Of a DNA stretch of 22,816 nucleotides, positions 8,703 through 17,380 are shown piece by piece. Source of the DNA: Ophiothrix spiculata (Eukaryota; Echinodermata; Ophiuroidea; Amphilepidida; Ophiotrichidae). The stretch is from the NCBI GenBank assembly GCA_000969725.1, contig JXSR01S073192.1; one strand, 5' to 3'. The position numbers and the translations under genes were made by a program. Numbering within the stretch: position 1 is the first letter of the stretch; every line of letters begins with the position of its first letter. The notes under the pieces are model-generated. The model saw only the letters and a list, made by a program, of their open reading frames with translations. It did not search any database and was not told the DNA's origin.

Positions 8703-9314
8703 GGACCTTGATTTTAAAATTTACATTGATACGTAATGTCATTTTCCCTCAAAATTACAATTGCAGCTACTCCGACTCTCACATTTTATCTATTCATTTT
8801 TATGATAAGAGGTTAATACAAAAGCCCTTGATTTTTTGTTTTATTTTAGAGCTGACACTGACTGAAGTATGACAACTAAAACCAGGGAAGTTGAGACTGC
8901 AAAAACTAAATTTCATAATTATTGCTTATTAATAATTGCTTATAATTCTTTCTTTAACCGATCACATGTTTTTGTTTTCAATGAAAATAATTGACTAATA
9001 AAATCTTTGAGCCACAAATAACTGTAAAATGAGTTTCAGGGGTAAAAATCAGTAGGGGTTAATGTCTAGAATGCATGTCAACCTAGGATAACATACTTCA
9101 TCCGATGATCACAAATCGGACCAGATTGAAAATTTAGCTCCATTTTTAAAGTGCTGTATCTCCGGACAGGAATATCCGAATTGGATGAAACAAAGGAAAT
9201 AATGAAGGGGAGAAGCTCTATTTTAATACCATTAATGATTTTATGGGAATAAGGGCCTGCTTATATTTCAAATATTTTTGTTTTCCAATCTTGCGTTTTT
9301 ATTGGCACACCCTG
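8703..9314. other. Unassigned, probably old repeat
   Basis: No gene seen. The end CACCCTGTATAT (9308-9319), preceded by TATTGG, is the reverse complement of the string at 897-908, so at least 9060-9320 may be a transposon tail. Confidence 0.4.
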
Positions 9315-9712
9315 TATATATAAGGTCAACAATTTGTAGCCTGTAGCCAATTAGCAGAAGTCATGCGTACAACGTAACGTAAATAAACCATGGTAACTGA
9401 TATGCGACATTTAAAAACAGTAATGAACTCAGTTACACATGCAGGAAATAATAAAGTTGCATCGCTGGAATGTCATGACTGTAAAGAAATTACAAAAGAT
9501 ATAAAAAGGTTATCATGCATCGGCACTGTAAGTACACATATTTTTGATATAAAAACACTTTATAGAAAATGGCAAGTTATGCTCGGATCAAGGCAAGCTA
9601 AATGACTACAAGTACCGTAAATAAATTTTTGAATACAAATTATTATTTGGAATTATGGCACATCATGCACATGGAACTGAAAGGCCACTGAAAATATTTA
9701 ATGTTCATTTAA
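9315..9712 (-). repeat. Candidate 3' LTR
   Basis: Position, the upstream purine tract, a possible TG start after AAGAGAAAGCGTTTAAA and a CA end (TATATACA at 9315) fit an LTR of about 400 bp, also present in copy A at 3582-3967. It cannot be confirmed without the matching 5' LTR. A 71-codon plus-strand frame at 9390-9605 is broken in copy A and is treated as chance. Confidence 0.35.
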
Positions 9713-9726
9713 ACGCTTTCTCTTTG

Positions 9727-10477
9727 GAATGGGAGACATTAAAATAGTGTTGCTGTGTTGTTTCATCTTCATGCTGCCAAATCTTGGTCCACCTTGTTTT
9801 CTTTCTGGTCTGCATGGTTGTTTTAACTTAAAATTCACGATGTCAAAGCTTGCCATTAACTTTAACTCCAGAGATAAGGGAATACGTCTCTTCTGGCCAA
9901 ACTTCTTGCTTACTGGTGCAGTTTCCTTGTCCTTGTTGGCGTCTACCTCTATTTGCAGCTTTAGTTGTCCCTCTGGCGAAGGAAGAAAGGGTTAATGATT
10001 AATGAATCAGCAATACTAGGTCTGGGTGATGTTTGCAGTCTCTGTTTACTGCTCCAGAGTTACTTTTCTTTTATTTGGGGTACCTGTGTTCGCAGTTGTG
10101 GTCGAAGCTGGAGGAGCAGGCTGACAGGCATTCTATTGAAGACTAGCCTGTTAGTATGTCGTCTGCAGGTCTTGCAAAGTCTGCGCTTCTTCTCTGGTCT
10201 TTGGTTTCTTTTTGGGAATATAAATTGGATTTTCCCCAGTACCTGCCAGAATCATACTGTATATGGTAAAATAATGTGCTTTCAGTTTGTTTCTTGTAGT
10301 CGTCTTGAAGGCACATCCTGGTTCTTTGCATTTATGCTTCGTTGCTTTGGGGCGTCTCCTATTTGAATTATTATCAGCATGTTGTTGGTTAATGTGTTCT
10401 ATTAGCCGTTGTGGCCCGATATACTCTCTATTACAGAAGGGGCACTTCTGCGGAGGTGGTGGATTAACCGCTTCCAT
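9727..10477 (-). pseudogene. Retroelement ORF with C2H2-like zinc motifs, copy B
   Basis: Starts at ATG 10477 (MEAVNPPPPQKCPFCNREY). The first finger is complete here: CPFC-x12-H-x4-H. The second is CKEPGC-x12-H without a clear fourth ligand. The frame meets a stop after residue 108 (QTTY), another 7 codons later, and a TAA in the EQYK region. A 24-base in-frame loss and further shifts follow, and the final stop is mutated. It is more decayed than copy A, although it keeps the 7 bases that A has lost. Location directly after the integrase stop shows it belongs to the retroelement. Confidence 0.6.
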
Positions 10478-10521
10478 GTCTATAATAATAGAAAAAGAAG
10501 AGAAATACCAATTGAAAGCAT

Positions 10522-10839
10522 TTAATACACTATATATGCGTCAATTCTACATGTATTTAAAGGAATTCCATACCACATGGGTTTTCTAACATTCCTGCCA
10601 GATTGAGTTACTACAGGTATACATGTACTAGTGTCTCTTTTGATTTGTTCGGTATTTACCGTTGTCTCTGCCTGAAGATATAACTTCAGTTTATCAGTGT
10701 GTACCACTGTTGCTCTGTTATTGTTCATTTGTATTTGATACAATATATCAGAGATAACCCTCAAAACTTTATATGGACCATGCCAATTGTCTCCAGCGTT
10801 CTCCTCATTACCTACATAAGGGTCTGTTTCAAAACTGGT
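10522..10839 (-). pseudogene. Ty3/gypsy-type integrase C-terminal region
   Basis: The minus-strand frame contains NWHGPYKVLRVISDILYQIQ followed by ATVVHTDKLKLY. This is the GPY/F-type C-terminal module of gypsy integrases: W-x-GPY, a strand ending YxIQ, then VVHxDxLKxY. A tail of about 45 residues with SGRNVRKP follows, typical of pol C-termini. The frame opens at 10860, but similarity to the module begins near YVGN at about 10820. All upstream pol domains are absent, so this is a 5'-truncated copy. The next ORF starts 45 bases downstream. Confidence 0.8.
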
Positions 10840-10904
10840 CATCATTGTGGTCAAAATCAAAAAATGGTTAGAGATGATTTTAATGACTGTTTTTATAAAG
10901 TATA

Positions 10905-11560
10905 ATATCTCATCTTATAAATTACAGCAAATAAAAATGGAATTCTGTTCGAGTTTTCATTATAAGATGACATTTTTGGCAGCAAGTAAATTACCAAGCA
11001 TGTCGGATGGAATTTGCAATAATTTAGGAATTATACCTATTTATATTTTTAAACTAATCAAAATTGAAAAGTTTTGGCCTAAATTTAATCAATGTTTCTA
11101 AAACTTGAAGTTTGAATACGTGTACTCAAATTAGGTACTATTCAAAATTTTGAATTCAGAAATGACAGATGAATGATCAAATTATTTTATCTGTATATAT
11201 TCTATATCATTGACTGAAATTTCATGTTTTTAATTATTTTCAGACAGAAGTCACCAAGATTAATGTGTAAATTTTGGATGATGATAAAATTGGAGCATGA
11301 ATATATGAATTGAACCGCTGTGCGTACTTGAGTTACAATTTGAATTAAGAAATGGGCAAGTGAATGAAGTTAATACTTCTGTACATAGTTGGTGTTGTTT
11401 GGTTATTTCCGACACATCCATGTGTCCCCTTTTTGAATTCAGAGTAATTGGAATACAATACAAGCATTGTTAACATTATTAACTTCAAATATAAACTTAA
11501 AAGCAATGATCTTAAAAAAGCATGTCGGATGGAAATAAGCATGTCGGATGGAATTGTAAA
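10905..11560. other. Unassigned, with short repeats
   Basis: Holds an 11-bp inverted repeat TCATCTTATAA (10910-10920) and TTATAAGATGA (10960-10970), and three copies of AGCATGTCGGATGGAA. No gene recognised. Confidence 0.5.
11518..11555. repeat. 19-bp tandem pair AAGCATGTCGGATGGAA(A/T)T
   Basis: Two adjacent 19-bp units; a third copy of the 16-base core AGCATGTCGGATGGAA lies at about 10997-11012. No motif family recognised. Confidence 0.8.
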
Positions 11561-11566
11561 TATTTT

Positions 11567-11713
11567 TTACTGTAACAACCTAACAGAGTAAGTTGAATCA
11601 TTTCTTTTATCCAAATGTTGATCCTCTGCTATTGAACAATCAATGTAATACTTTTCCACTGTAGCAGATGTATGGCTCAATCCTTTGTGAACAATCATTC
11701 TCTCTTTAGATAG
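11567..11713 (-). pseudogene. Tyrosine-recombinase-like fragment 1
   Basis: A minus-strand frame encodes LSKERMIVHKGLSHTSATVE then KYYIDCSIAEDQ, ending at a stop 11567. The same peptide occurs at 12454-12531 (SKEDIFIVHRGLSHTSTTVE) and is followed in the third copy by a segment with N-x2-R-x3-LTNMT. HTSxTVEKYY resembles the H-x3-T-x4-YY end of tyrosine recombinases. Its linear order in copy 3, upstream of the NRS/LTNMT segment, would instead place it before the catalytic core. The family call is therefore tentative. Only about 48 codons remain. Confidence 0.4.
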
Positions 11714-11764
11714 ATTACTAGAGATCTGTATTGGCTTTCAGTTATTTACCATACATATACTAAA

Positions 11765-12115
11765 ATTTAAGGGGGCGAGGGGTAATTTTTTTAATCAATT
11801 TTTTTTAAAACAAAAATTGTTGGATGAAAATTATGATATTTTGTAATGCGCGCATAGCGCACTAAAAAATCTGTCAAATCTGCTAATTTCAGCTACAAAT
11901 TATTAAAAAAATTTGAAATTTGCGCAAAAATGGCAAAATTTTACTGAAAATTGACACAATATCTTCATATTTTTTTTGGATTTTTTACATTTAAATTACC
12001 AACACAAAGGGAAAAATTCAATTTCCTTTCTTCTTTAATTTTTGAGGAATCTGTCCCCCCCCCGTCATAAAATTGGGGGATGGGGGCATGTCCCCTCCAT
12101 TTCCGCCGTCTATGT
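11765..12115. repeat. Old repeat with G/C runs
   Basis: Left part begins AAGGGGGCGAGGGG; the middle carries GCGCGCATAGCGCAC; the right part has nine consecutive C, then AAATTGGGGGATGGGGGCAT and CCCCTCCATT. This pattern of C/G runs flanking an AT-rich body is common in decayed invertebrate DNA transposons. No target duplication could be read. Confidence 0.5.
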
Positions 12116-12198
12116 GTATAGCTTATCAAGAACTTAGTTAGGTTTGTTAGCTTTGTATAGTAGTTTAGTGTTTCTTTCTTCATTTGTCTCATTTCAGA

Positions 12199-12338
12199 GT
12201 CTTCGTTACATTCTCTTATTAAAGATGTTGAAAGACAACAAATACCTAAAATTTATCTATGACGAAGACTTAGTGAAGCTGGCTGGACTTTACCTGATGC
12301 CAACAACATATCACAAACAGTCAACAAGCAAGCAGTAG
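12199..12338 (+). other. Candidate plus-strand terminal exon
   Basis: A pyrimidine-rich acceptor (TTTCTTTCTTCATTTGTCTC, then ATTTCAG) precedes an open frame reading SLRYILLLKMLKDNKYLKFI...YDEDLVKLAGLYLMPTTYHK...SKQ and a TAG at 12336-12338. The peptide is not recognised. It is one of very few plus-strand coding candidates. An AT-rich 46-codon frame can occur by chance, so confidence is low. Confidence 0.25.
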
Positions 12339-12379
12339 ATAGAATATTTTTCTTCTTGAATTTCCTTCGTACTGGAACA

Positions 12380-12531
12380 TGTTTCCCAATCCACCTCATT
12401 TGCCTTTTTGATTAGTGTGTTTGTCTTAATATTTAATGTGGTCCTGTAACGGATCAATTTTGGAAGTACTTCTCCACAGTAGTAGATGTGTGGCTCAGGC
12501 CACGATGTACAATAAATATGTCCTCTTTAGA
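12380..12531 (-). pseudogene. Tyrosine-recombinase-like fragment 2
   Basis: Encodes SKEDIFIVHRGLSHTSTTVE then KYF and a stop at 12454-12456. The downstream DNA continues to match fragment 3 (GACCACATTAA, then KKANEVDWET) in shifted frames down to 12380. A small deletion next to the TAC codon explains the stop. Same orientation as the other two fragments. Confidence 0.4.
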
Positions 12532-12898
12532 ATCTTGTTAATTATTCAAATTGTTGAAATTGATTCTAATTTTTATCTACTATTTAAGAAATTCTTCAGG
12601 CTTGAAAATCAGGGAATAACATGTAAGAGGATAGAGAGGTAAAATATATAGGAAGTAACATGTGGACGATGTCATTTCAATTCAGGTTGCAATTCTGCTT
12701 TGTATTTTAGATACCCTGTTCAAAAGTGTTGCAAGTTGGATAACAGCTTAAATCGAAATATGGCTGAATAAACGTTATGTGCGGAAAAATGCCGACAGAA
12801 CTTTGATTAAAGCTTACTTCATGAAAAAAAAACACATTTGTAGCATTTTCGTGTTTGGATAAAAGAACTTGAAGAATAAAGATATCTTTGAAATATAC

Positions 12899-13180
12899 TT
12901 GCAGAAATAACTCGCATTTCTGTGTCCCCATCAACGGTGGACTTGTCGAGGTCTTTGATAGTCATGTTGGTTAGGACATCGCTCCTGTTTCTGTTATCTA
13001 GGACGATATGTATCATAATAATGGTTCTGAATGTGATTATCTCCTGAACAGATAAGCTGTCTTCAAATATTCTTGTTTCCCAATCCACCTCATTTGCCTT
13101 TTTAATTAGATTGTATGACTTAATGTGGTCCTCTGCAACGGATCAATTTTGGTAAGTAGTACTTTGCAGTAGCAAATCAA
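12899..13180 (-). pseudogene. Tyrosine-recombinase-like fragment 3 with LDNRNRS...LTNMT motif
   Basis: From 13136 the minus strand encodes AEDHIKSYNLIKKANEVDWE, then a helix-rich stretch, then IVLDNRNRSDVLTNMTIKDL and GDTEMRVISA. The pattern N-x2-R-x2-x-LTNMT-x-(D/E) matches, as I recall it, the start of the catalytic domain (the first conserved Arg) in the multicopy tyrosine-recombinase-like proteins of invertebrates. A GT donor candidate follows at 12898 (GCAA/GTATAT). Upstream (13140-13180) the KYY motif is present but out of frame by 4 bases relative to fragment 1. Downstream catalytic residues are absent. Crypton-like or related origin is possible. Confidence 0.45.
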
Positions 13181-14250
13181 ATACTTATTAAATATAATAT
13201 TCAGTGAACAAATGAAGAATGAAATACAATCAAAATTAATTTTGAAATGATATTTTTGATCTCTAGAAAGCTTGACTACAATATGCATGACAGAGTTGAG
13301 TATTTGCTAAGATATCTCACTGCTGTTTCATGATATTTAATTGTCAAGATGTGAGAGTTATAAGTTAAATTAACCCGTGGTTATTCTAAGATATGACACA
13401 TTATTGGCACTTGCATGCCACAACTCTTGGATTAAGTGAACAAATTGAGACTTCTTAATTTGGAATCACCCGACTCTGATATAAACTTTGTCAAACAGAA
13501 GCACCGTCTTTGCAAAACCTTTTATTGTCATATTAACAATATAAAGTTATCACAAATATTGTTAATGCCATTTTAATATTCTGTATTCTACTTGGGATTC
13601 CAACCCTGTCCGCTGACTTTTTGGCATAGCGCCCTCACTCTCTTTGGCCTTTTAAATTGACGCGTGGATAAAAACAAAGATGTCTGCGCCCTGGGTTTGG
13701 AATGCTTCGGTAGATACAATCTTTCCACCACATTTTCACACTTTTAACATAAAAGAAGATATCAAGTATTGAAGACTGAAGTTAAAGGTTTGCTATAACA
13801 ATTAAAAGAACGTTGTGAAGTTAAAATTGATTGATAGACTGATTAATTAGAGTGATCATGAAGTGCATAGAAAATTACCGGTATTCCAAACGTAGTGTGG
13901 GCACAAGGCCCTCACATTCAACCTGCATTACTTGTGGAAACTCTTGATTTTGGCTGTGCAAGGGTTTTATATTTGTGTGTTGTATCCTTAGATCTTTGCA
14001 ACGAATGGGTTTGACTGCAGGAATTGTGAAAACTTGACAACTGCGGTCAACTCTTTTTTTATGTTGTTTTTGTTTTTCCTAAAAGGGTAAAACTTAATAT
14101 TGTTAGTGGCTGGGGTTACACATAGTGATAATTTGATGAATGCTGTTATATATTCTAAAGGTGTTTCATTAAAATGCAATCTTAATTTTAAAGACAATAG
14201 AATTAGTTCCAAATTTTGTAGTAATAAAAGTTTAAAATTAGTGTTTTTTA
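13181..14250. other. Unassigned stretch
   Basis: No paired exons recognised. A CpG-richer spot at 13610-13740 contains ATG at 13680 in a fair start context (AACAAAGATGTC) opening a short plus-strand frame (MSAPWVWNASVDTIFPPHFH...), ending by 13790; this is noted in the findings. The remainder is AT-rich. Confidence 0.45.
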
Positions 14251-14253
14251 ATA

Positions 14254-14455
14254 ATCAGTTAATTACCTAAATCATTTGTTATGAAATGACTATCTTGATT
14301 AGGCAATGAAGGCTTTCCTAAAATGATTTTGTTCTTGTAGTTATTCAAGAATGTTTTAAAAGACAATTAAAGTCTGTACCAGAAGCGCCACATTATTAAT
14401 GTTGATTTGAGGTGATTCTTAGTTTGTTTTGAATTAATAAGTGCATGAAAGTAAT
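14254..14455. repeat. Interspersed repeat R, copy 1
   Basis: Shares GTTATGAAATGAC, GGCAATGAAGG(T/C)TTTCCTAAA and TTGAGGTGATTCTTAGTTTG with copies at about 19755-19932, 20077-20145 and 21220-21298, all in the same orientation. No coding or terminal structure seen; it may be a SINE-like or transposon remnant. Confidence 0.7.
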
Positions 14456-14807
14456 AATCTGAAATACAATTGGACTACTGATGACATTGCCGGTACATTG
14501 CAGACTGTTTTTATTGAGTGTTTGTCTATGGCTGATGTCATAATGCAGTATACTGTCTTGCTCTCGACTTCTTGCCATTGTTAGATTTGGTATTTTAATT
14601 AAAAAAAACCTTGTAATTGACAACTTTTTTCGCCAATTTTCAACCACTGTGTTTTCATCGCCAATATTCTCATATGCAGTAATGGTGGCTGAGCAATGGG
14701 GATGGATGGGACATGTTATATCTCTACCTTAAGCCCTTGCCACCTACCTAGGCCTGCTTTACACAGCTTGCTTTCCTGGTTGTAACCTATGAAATTTTTG
14801 TCCCTTG

Positions 14808-15055
14808 TCAAGTTTTCCGCAAGGACGTCCCGCGCCTGTGTTTGTGGTGAAAAGGGTGTGTGCCCACAGCCACTCTGCAAACTGTTGTTGTATTGCCAGT
14901 CGCCTTCCACATGTATGGGAGTTTCGGGGTCATAACCCCATAGTGTAGCACGTCTTTCAGTTTGGATCTCTGGTCCCTCATGTCGCTCTCATCGAGAGCT
15001 TCTTTTACAGTGGCGCTGGCGTTGTCTAAGTTTTTCCCATCAATGAAAATAGCCG
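14808..15055 (-). CDS. Candidate terminal exon, unknown protein
   Basis: An 82-codon minus-strand frame follows a CAG at 15056-15058 and ends at TGA 14808-14810. It reads AIFIDGKNLDNASATVKEAL...DESDMRDQRSKLKDVLHYGV...MTPKLPYMW and ends HHKHRRGTSLRKT. Composition is protein-like and richer in GC than its surroundings. Just upstream, MMSTTMGIASSQ in another frame suggests either more coding sequence or a frameshift. Its start phase (two leftover bases) matches the end phase of the exon at 16062-16197, so it could be the next exon after a 1-kb intron. The acceptor is weak. I do not recognise the protein. Alternatives: a retrocopy fragment or a piece of a transposon. Confidence 0.35.
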
Positions 15056-15302
15056 CTGTGAACTAGCAATGCCCATGGTGGTTGACATCATTCCTACAGG
15101 GAGGGCTTGATTTGGTTCAGCACTTTTACTACCTGGCGATATGCTTTGGATCTTACGGTTTAACTTGTGTTTTTAAGAAATGAATTTGCTTTTTTTTAAA
15201 TTCATGCACAGAGTCCCTATTTCTACATCAAATTTGAAGCTGTTATCGATCAACCTTTACAATCTGAAGATCTGCGATGATGCTCAATCAAACAATCTTG
15301 TA

Positions 15303-15554
15303 CTACACCAATAGTAGTGGCGTGTCTTTTTCCAGGGGACAGGTATTTTTTCTCTGCCTTAAATTTATGAGGGGTCCAACTTTATTTAGTAATGCTTGGA
15401 ATTGGTTATAACTCATCCACAAGTAGGTCGAATCAGCTGCGCTGGCAAGCCACAGCCCCTTCACAAGATTAAAGTAATGTGACTTGTGCCTGTTAGCATG
15501 AACTGCACTTTGGTAAAGGAGTAGTTTATCCAGCACTTGCTTTGAGCGACCCAC
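15303..15554 (-). pseudogene. PIF/Harbinger transposase N-terminal fragment
   Basis: The frame contains SHYFNLVKGLWLASAADSTY followed by LWMSYNQFQALLNKVGPLIN. This matches the region before the DDE core of PIF/Harbinger nucleases: YxxLVxELR...F..YxRMSxxQFxxLLxxVxPLI. The frame then degrades (RQRKNTCPLEKD) and stops; no DDE residues are seen downstream. It sits inside the large putative intron 15056-16061. Target duplications and terminal repeats were not found. Confidence 0.6.
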
Positions 15555-15754
15555 TCGATCTTTGGAGTGATGGTCCTACTCCTCTTAAGGTCATTCTTAA
15601 CATCTTTGTTACTAAGCTAACTATAAAGATCAAGGGAAATATTGTGCCCAGCACCTCCATGGACATTTAGGAGTTCTATTGAGCATGTGAGCAGCCATAG
15701 GATGATTGTACACCTGGAAGTGAATTACACCAAATCGCCAATGACAAATTACTC

Positions 15755-15913
15755 ATATGTGTACCGCCGCGGCAAAAGGGTCCAGTTGTCGACTCCTATA
15801 TGTTGCTCATTGTAGCATATCTGATGTATACAAATACCATACATTAGATATGCTACAAGGAGCAACATGTACGAGCCGACAACTGGACCCTTTTGCCGCG
15901 GCGGTACACATAT
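15755..15913. mobile_element. 159-bp near-perfect hairpin element
   Basis: Two 75-bp arms (15755-15829 and 15839-15913) are reverse complements with 5 mismatches, around the 9-bp spacer ACAAATACC. The outer 37 bp are identical and include ACCGCCGCGGCAAAAGGG, much more GC-rich than the surroundings. It looks like a foldback MITE or a hairpin-RNA precursor. Because the outer bases are palindromic, the target duplication is ambiguous (TA or AT). Both strands show short open frames across it, which are artefacts. Confidence 0.9.
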
Positions 15914-16061
15914 TCTATAATTTGAAAAAGAAAATATAACAAATATCGGAAATATTGTTGTGAATAAGATATTGATATATATGAGATTGAAGGATTTGAT
16001 CAAAATGTCAAAATCATTGTGAATTTTTGCAAACTTGATGTTGGGTGAAAATAACCTATAC

Positions 16062-16197
16062 CTTGAGATTGTGAGCTATTGTGGAGTTTGCCTATAAAAT
16101 GGACATGTAATGAGCCTGTTAAGAGCTGTGATCCACATCCAAGTGGACAGCTAATTTTGAGCCATGACTTAGTTTGTACTGTTGTATTCTTTCGCTT
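16062..16197 (-). CDS. Candidate internal exon 3 of unknown minus-strand gene
   Basis: Acceptor TTTTTTTTTCTCTTGCAG precedes 136 bases in phase 0; the donor is CAAG/GTATAG. The peptide is KRKNTTVQTKSWLKISCPLG followed by CGSQLLTGSLHVHFIGKLHN and SSQSQ. It contains CPLGC and a HVH...H pattern that could bind zinc, but I do not recognise a family. It follows two other phase-0 exons (16910-17005, 16476-16565) with introns of about 344 and 278 bases. No frameshift or stop lies inside the exon, unlike the transposon remnants nearby. Confidence 0.5.
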
Positions 16198-16270
16198 CTG
16201 CAAGAGAAAAAAAAAGATTTTTCATGAAAAGAGTCAATACTGCACTGTGTAACTGTTCAGAATATTGTTT

Positions 16271-16326
16271 TTGTTGTGATTATATTCTAATCATTTGTTA
16301 TTGTTGTGATTATATTCTAATCATTT
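16271..16326. repeat. 30-bp tandem duplication
   Basis: TTGTTGTGATTATATTCTAA plus TCATTT occurs twice with a period of 30 bases, inside the intron between two candidate exons. Confidence 0.9.
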
Positions 16327-16475
16327 AAGTTAAAGCTTAGCTTCCTTGACATCACATATTTTTGCAAAAAATTAAAAAAAAATATCTACAGTTAGTAATT
16401 GTTTTATGCTCGATTATGTTTTTATAATTGATTCACTTTATCATCTTGATAGAGGGTCAAGTCTTCAAAATTTAC

Positions 16476-16565
16476 CTTGAGACCCCTGCCTATCAGAGTC
16501 ACAAGGAGGCGTGGCACAGCAACTTCAGACCAATCAACATGCTCAAAGTCTAAATACAGGCTTGT
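16476..16565 (-). CDS. Candidate internal exon 2 of unknown minus-strand gene
   Basis: Acceptor CATTTCTACAG, exactly 90 bases (30 codons, phase 0 to 0), donor CTCAAG/GTAAAT. Peptide: TSLYLDFEHVDWSEVAVPRL then LVTLIGRGLK. The frame is also open upstream of the acceptor, so a longer exon is possible. The mix of acidic and hydrophobic residues suggests a folded helix-containing domain. Family unknown. Confidence 0.5.
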
Positions 16566-16798
16566 CTGTAGAAATGATTTGGCAGTTGATGGCCCGCTGT
16601 GTTTGTTTAGTAGATAAGATTGCAGATTGACCAATATTATTCAAAGTTTTCAAATAAGTGATTTATGAAAATCAGTAAATTTCAAATTGTGAAGAAAGCA
16701 TGTTTATTAATTATATTACAATTTGAATGATATTTTTGACATTATTTGAACTTTACTAATCTTAGCCATGTCATCAACATGGTTCAGTTGCTGCGCTC

Positions 16799-16843
16799 AG
16801 TGTCATATCCAGGCTCAGCTGCGCTTTGCCTGGATATGACACT
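16799..16843. repeat. Perfect 16-bp hairpin with GC-rich loop
   Basis: AGTGTCATATCCAGGC (16799-16814) pairs with GCCTGGATATGACACT (16828-16843) around a 13-nt loop. A further 5 bp (TGCGC/GCGCA) pair outside a TC/TC internal loop. It lies in the intron after the 16910-17005 exon. Confidence 0.9.
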
Positions 16844-16909
16844 TCGCGCACGAGTATTTCCCATAACATACCTCCACTTCACCCAATAACTGATAATATA
16901 TGTCCATAC

Positions 16910-17005
16910 CTTAGTTCTGGTTATTTTACCAGCTTTCATTTCTTCTCTGAAAATCTTGGCGATCTCTACGCAAGTCCTAGGGCTGAAGTTTTTTCTCCCT
17001 ATGTT
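16910..17005 (-). CDS. Candidate internal exon 1 of unknown minus-strand gene
   Basis: Acceptor TTTCTTTCCTTATAG, 96 bases (32 codons, phase 0 to 0), donor ACTAAG/GTATGG. Peptide: NIGRKNFSPRTCVEIAKIFR then EEMKAGKITRTK, a basic, helical-looking stretch. The form F(S/T)...EIxxxFxEEIxxGK resembles segments near the C-terminus of tyrosine-recombinase-like invertebrate proteins, but this is too short to rely on. No exon upstream could be linked in phase. Confidence 0.5.
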
Positions 17006-17006
17006 C

Positions 17007-17380
17007 TATAAGGAAAGAAATAATACGACGTTAGTGATTTACACAAGGCTATGTTTTTTCTGTTTGATTTTTTTGTGATTTTGGTCTTGTCTTTGCACAA
17101 GTAATTTAAAAAAGTAACAAGTTTTAATTATAACAATAAAGAAATAATAATTATAGTTTGATAAGTACATATCTACAATTAATGAAATCATGACCAGAAA
17201 AAAAGAAGGAGAAAATAGATATCAACTTCAAGGTATGCCAACAATTAAATTCTGCTAGAGTATGGCTACTTCTCATCTTATTACAGATATGTACAATGTT
17301 AAATTAGATAGCAAAATGACAAATAATACATTTTATATCATTTTTTCTGGTGTCCTCCATATTATAGAGCAGCAGAGTTT
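17007..17380. other. Unassigned AT-rich spacer
   Basis: Between two coding islands; no exon or repeat recognised. Confidence 0.45.

Larger units (their letters stand above)
9315..10819. repeat. Block Z copy B (3' end of an LTR-type retroelement)
   Basis: Same order as copy A but retains the integrase end. On the minus strand: integrase C-terminus, 45-base gap, zinc-finger ORF, a purine-rich AAGAGAAAGCG close to the ORF end, then about 400 bases of conserved non-coding sequence to TATATATACA at the edge. No second LTR, reverse transcriptase or gag is present in the window. Confidence 0.8.

Noticed and set aside
9390..9605. 71-codon plus-strand frame with CHDCK motif and a GTAAGT donor
   Set aside because: The matching stretch in copy A (3657 onward) has an early stop and shifts, and it lies in the LTR-like part of the retroelement, antisense to its ORFs.
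14716..14910. 64-codon minus-strand frame MEGDWQYNN...
   Set aside because: Same strand but different frame from the longer, more protein-like frame at 14808-15055; treated as a shadow.
15749..16003. Short frames on both strands across the 159-bp hairpin
   Set aside because: Open frames in a palindrome appear on both strands automatically and have no family resemblance.
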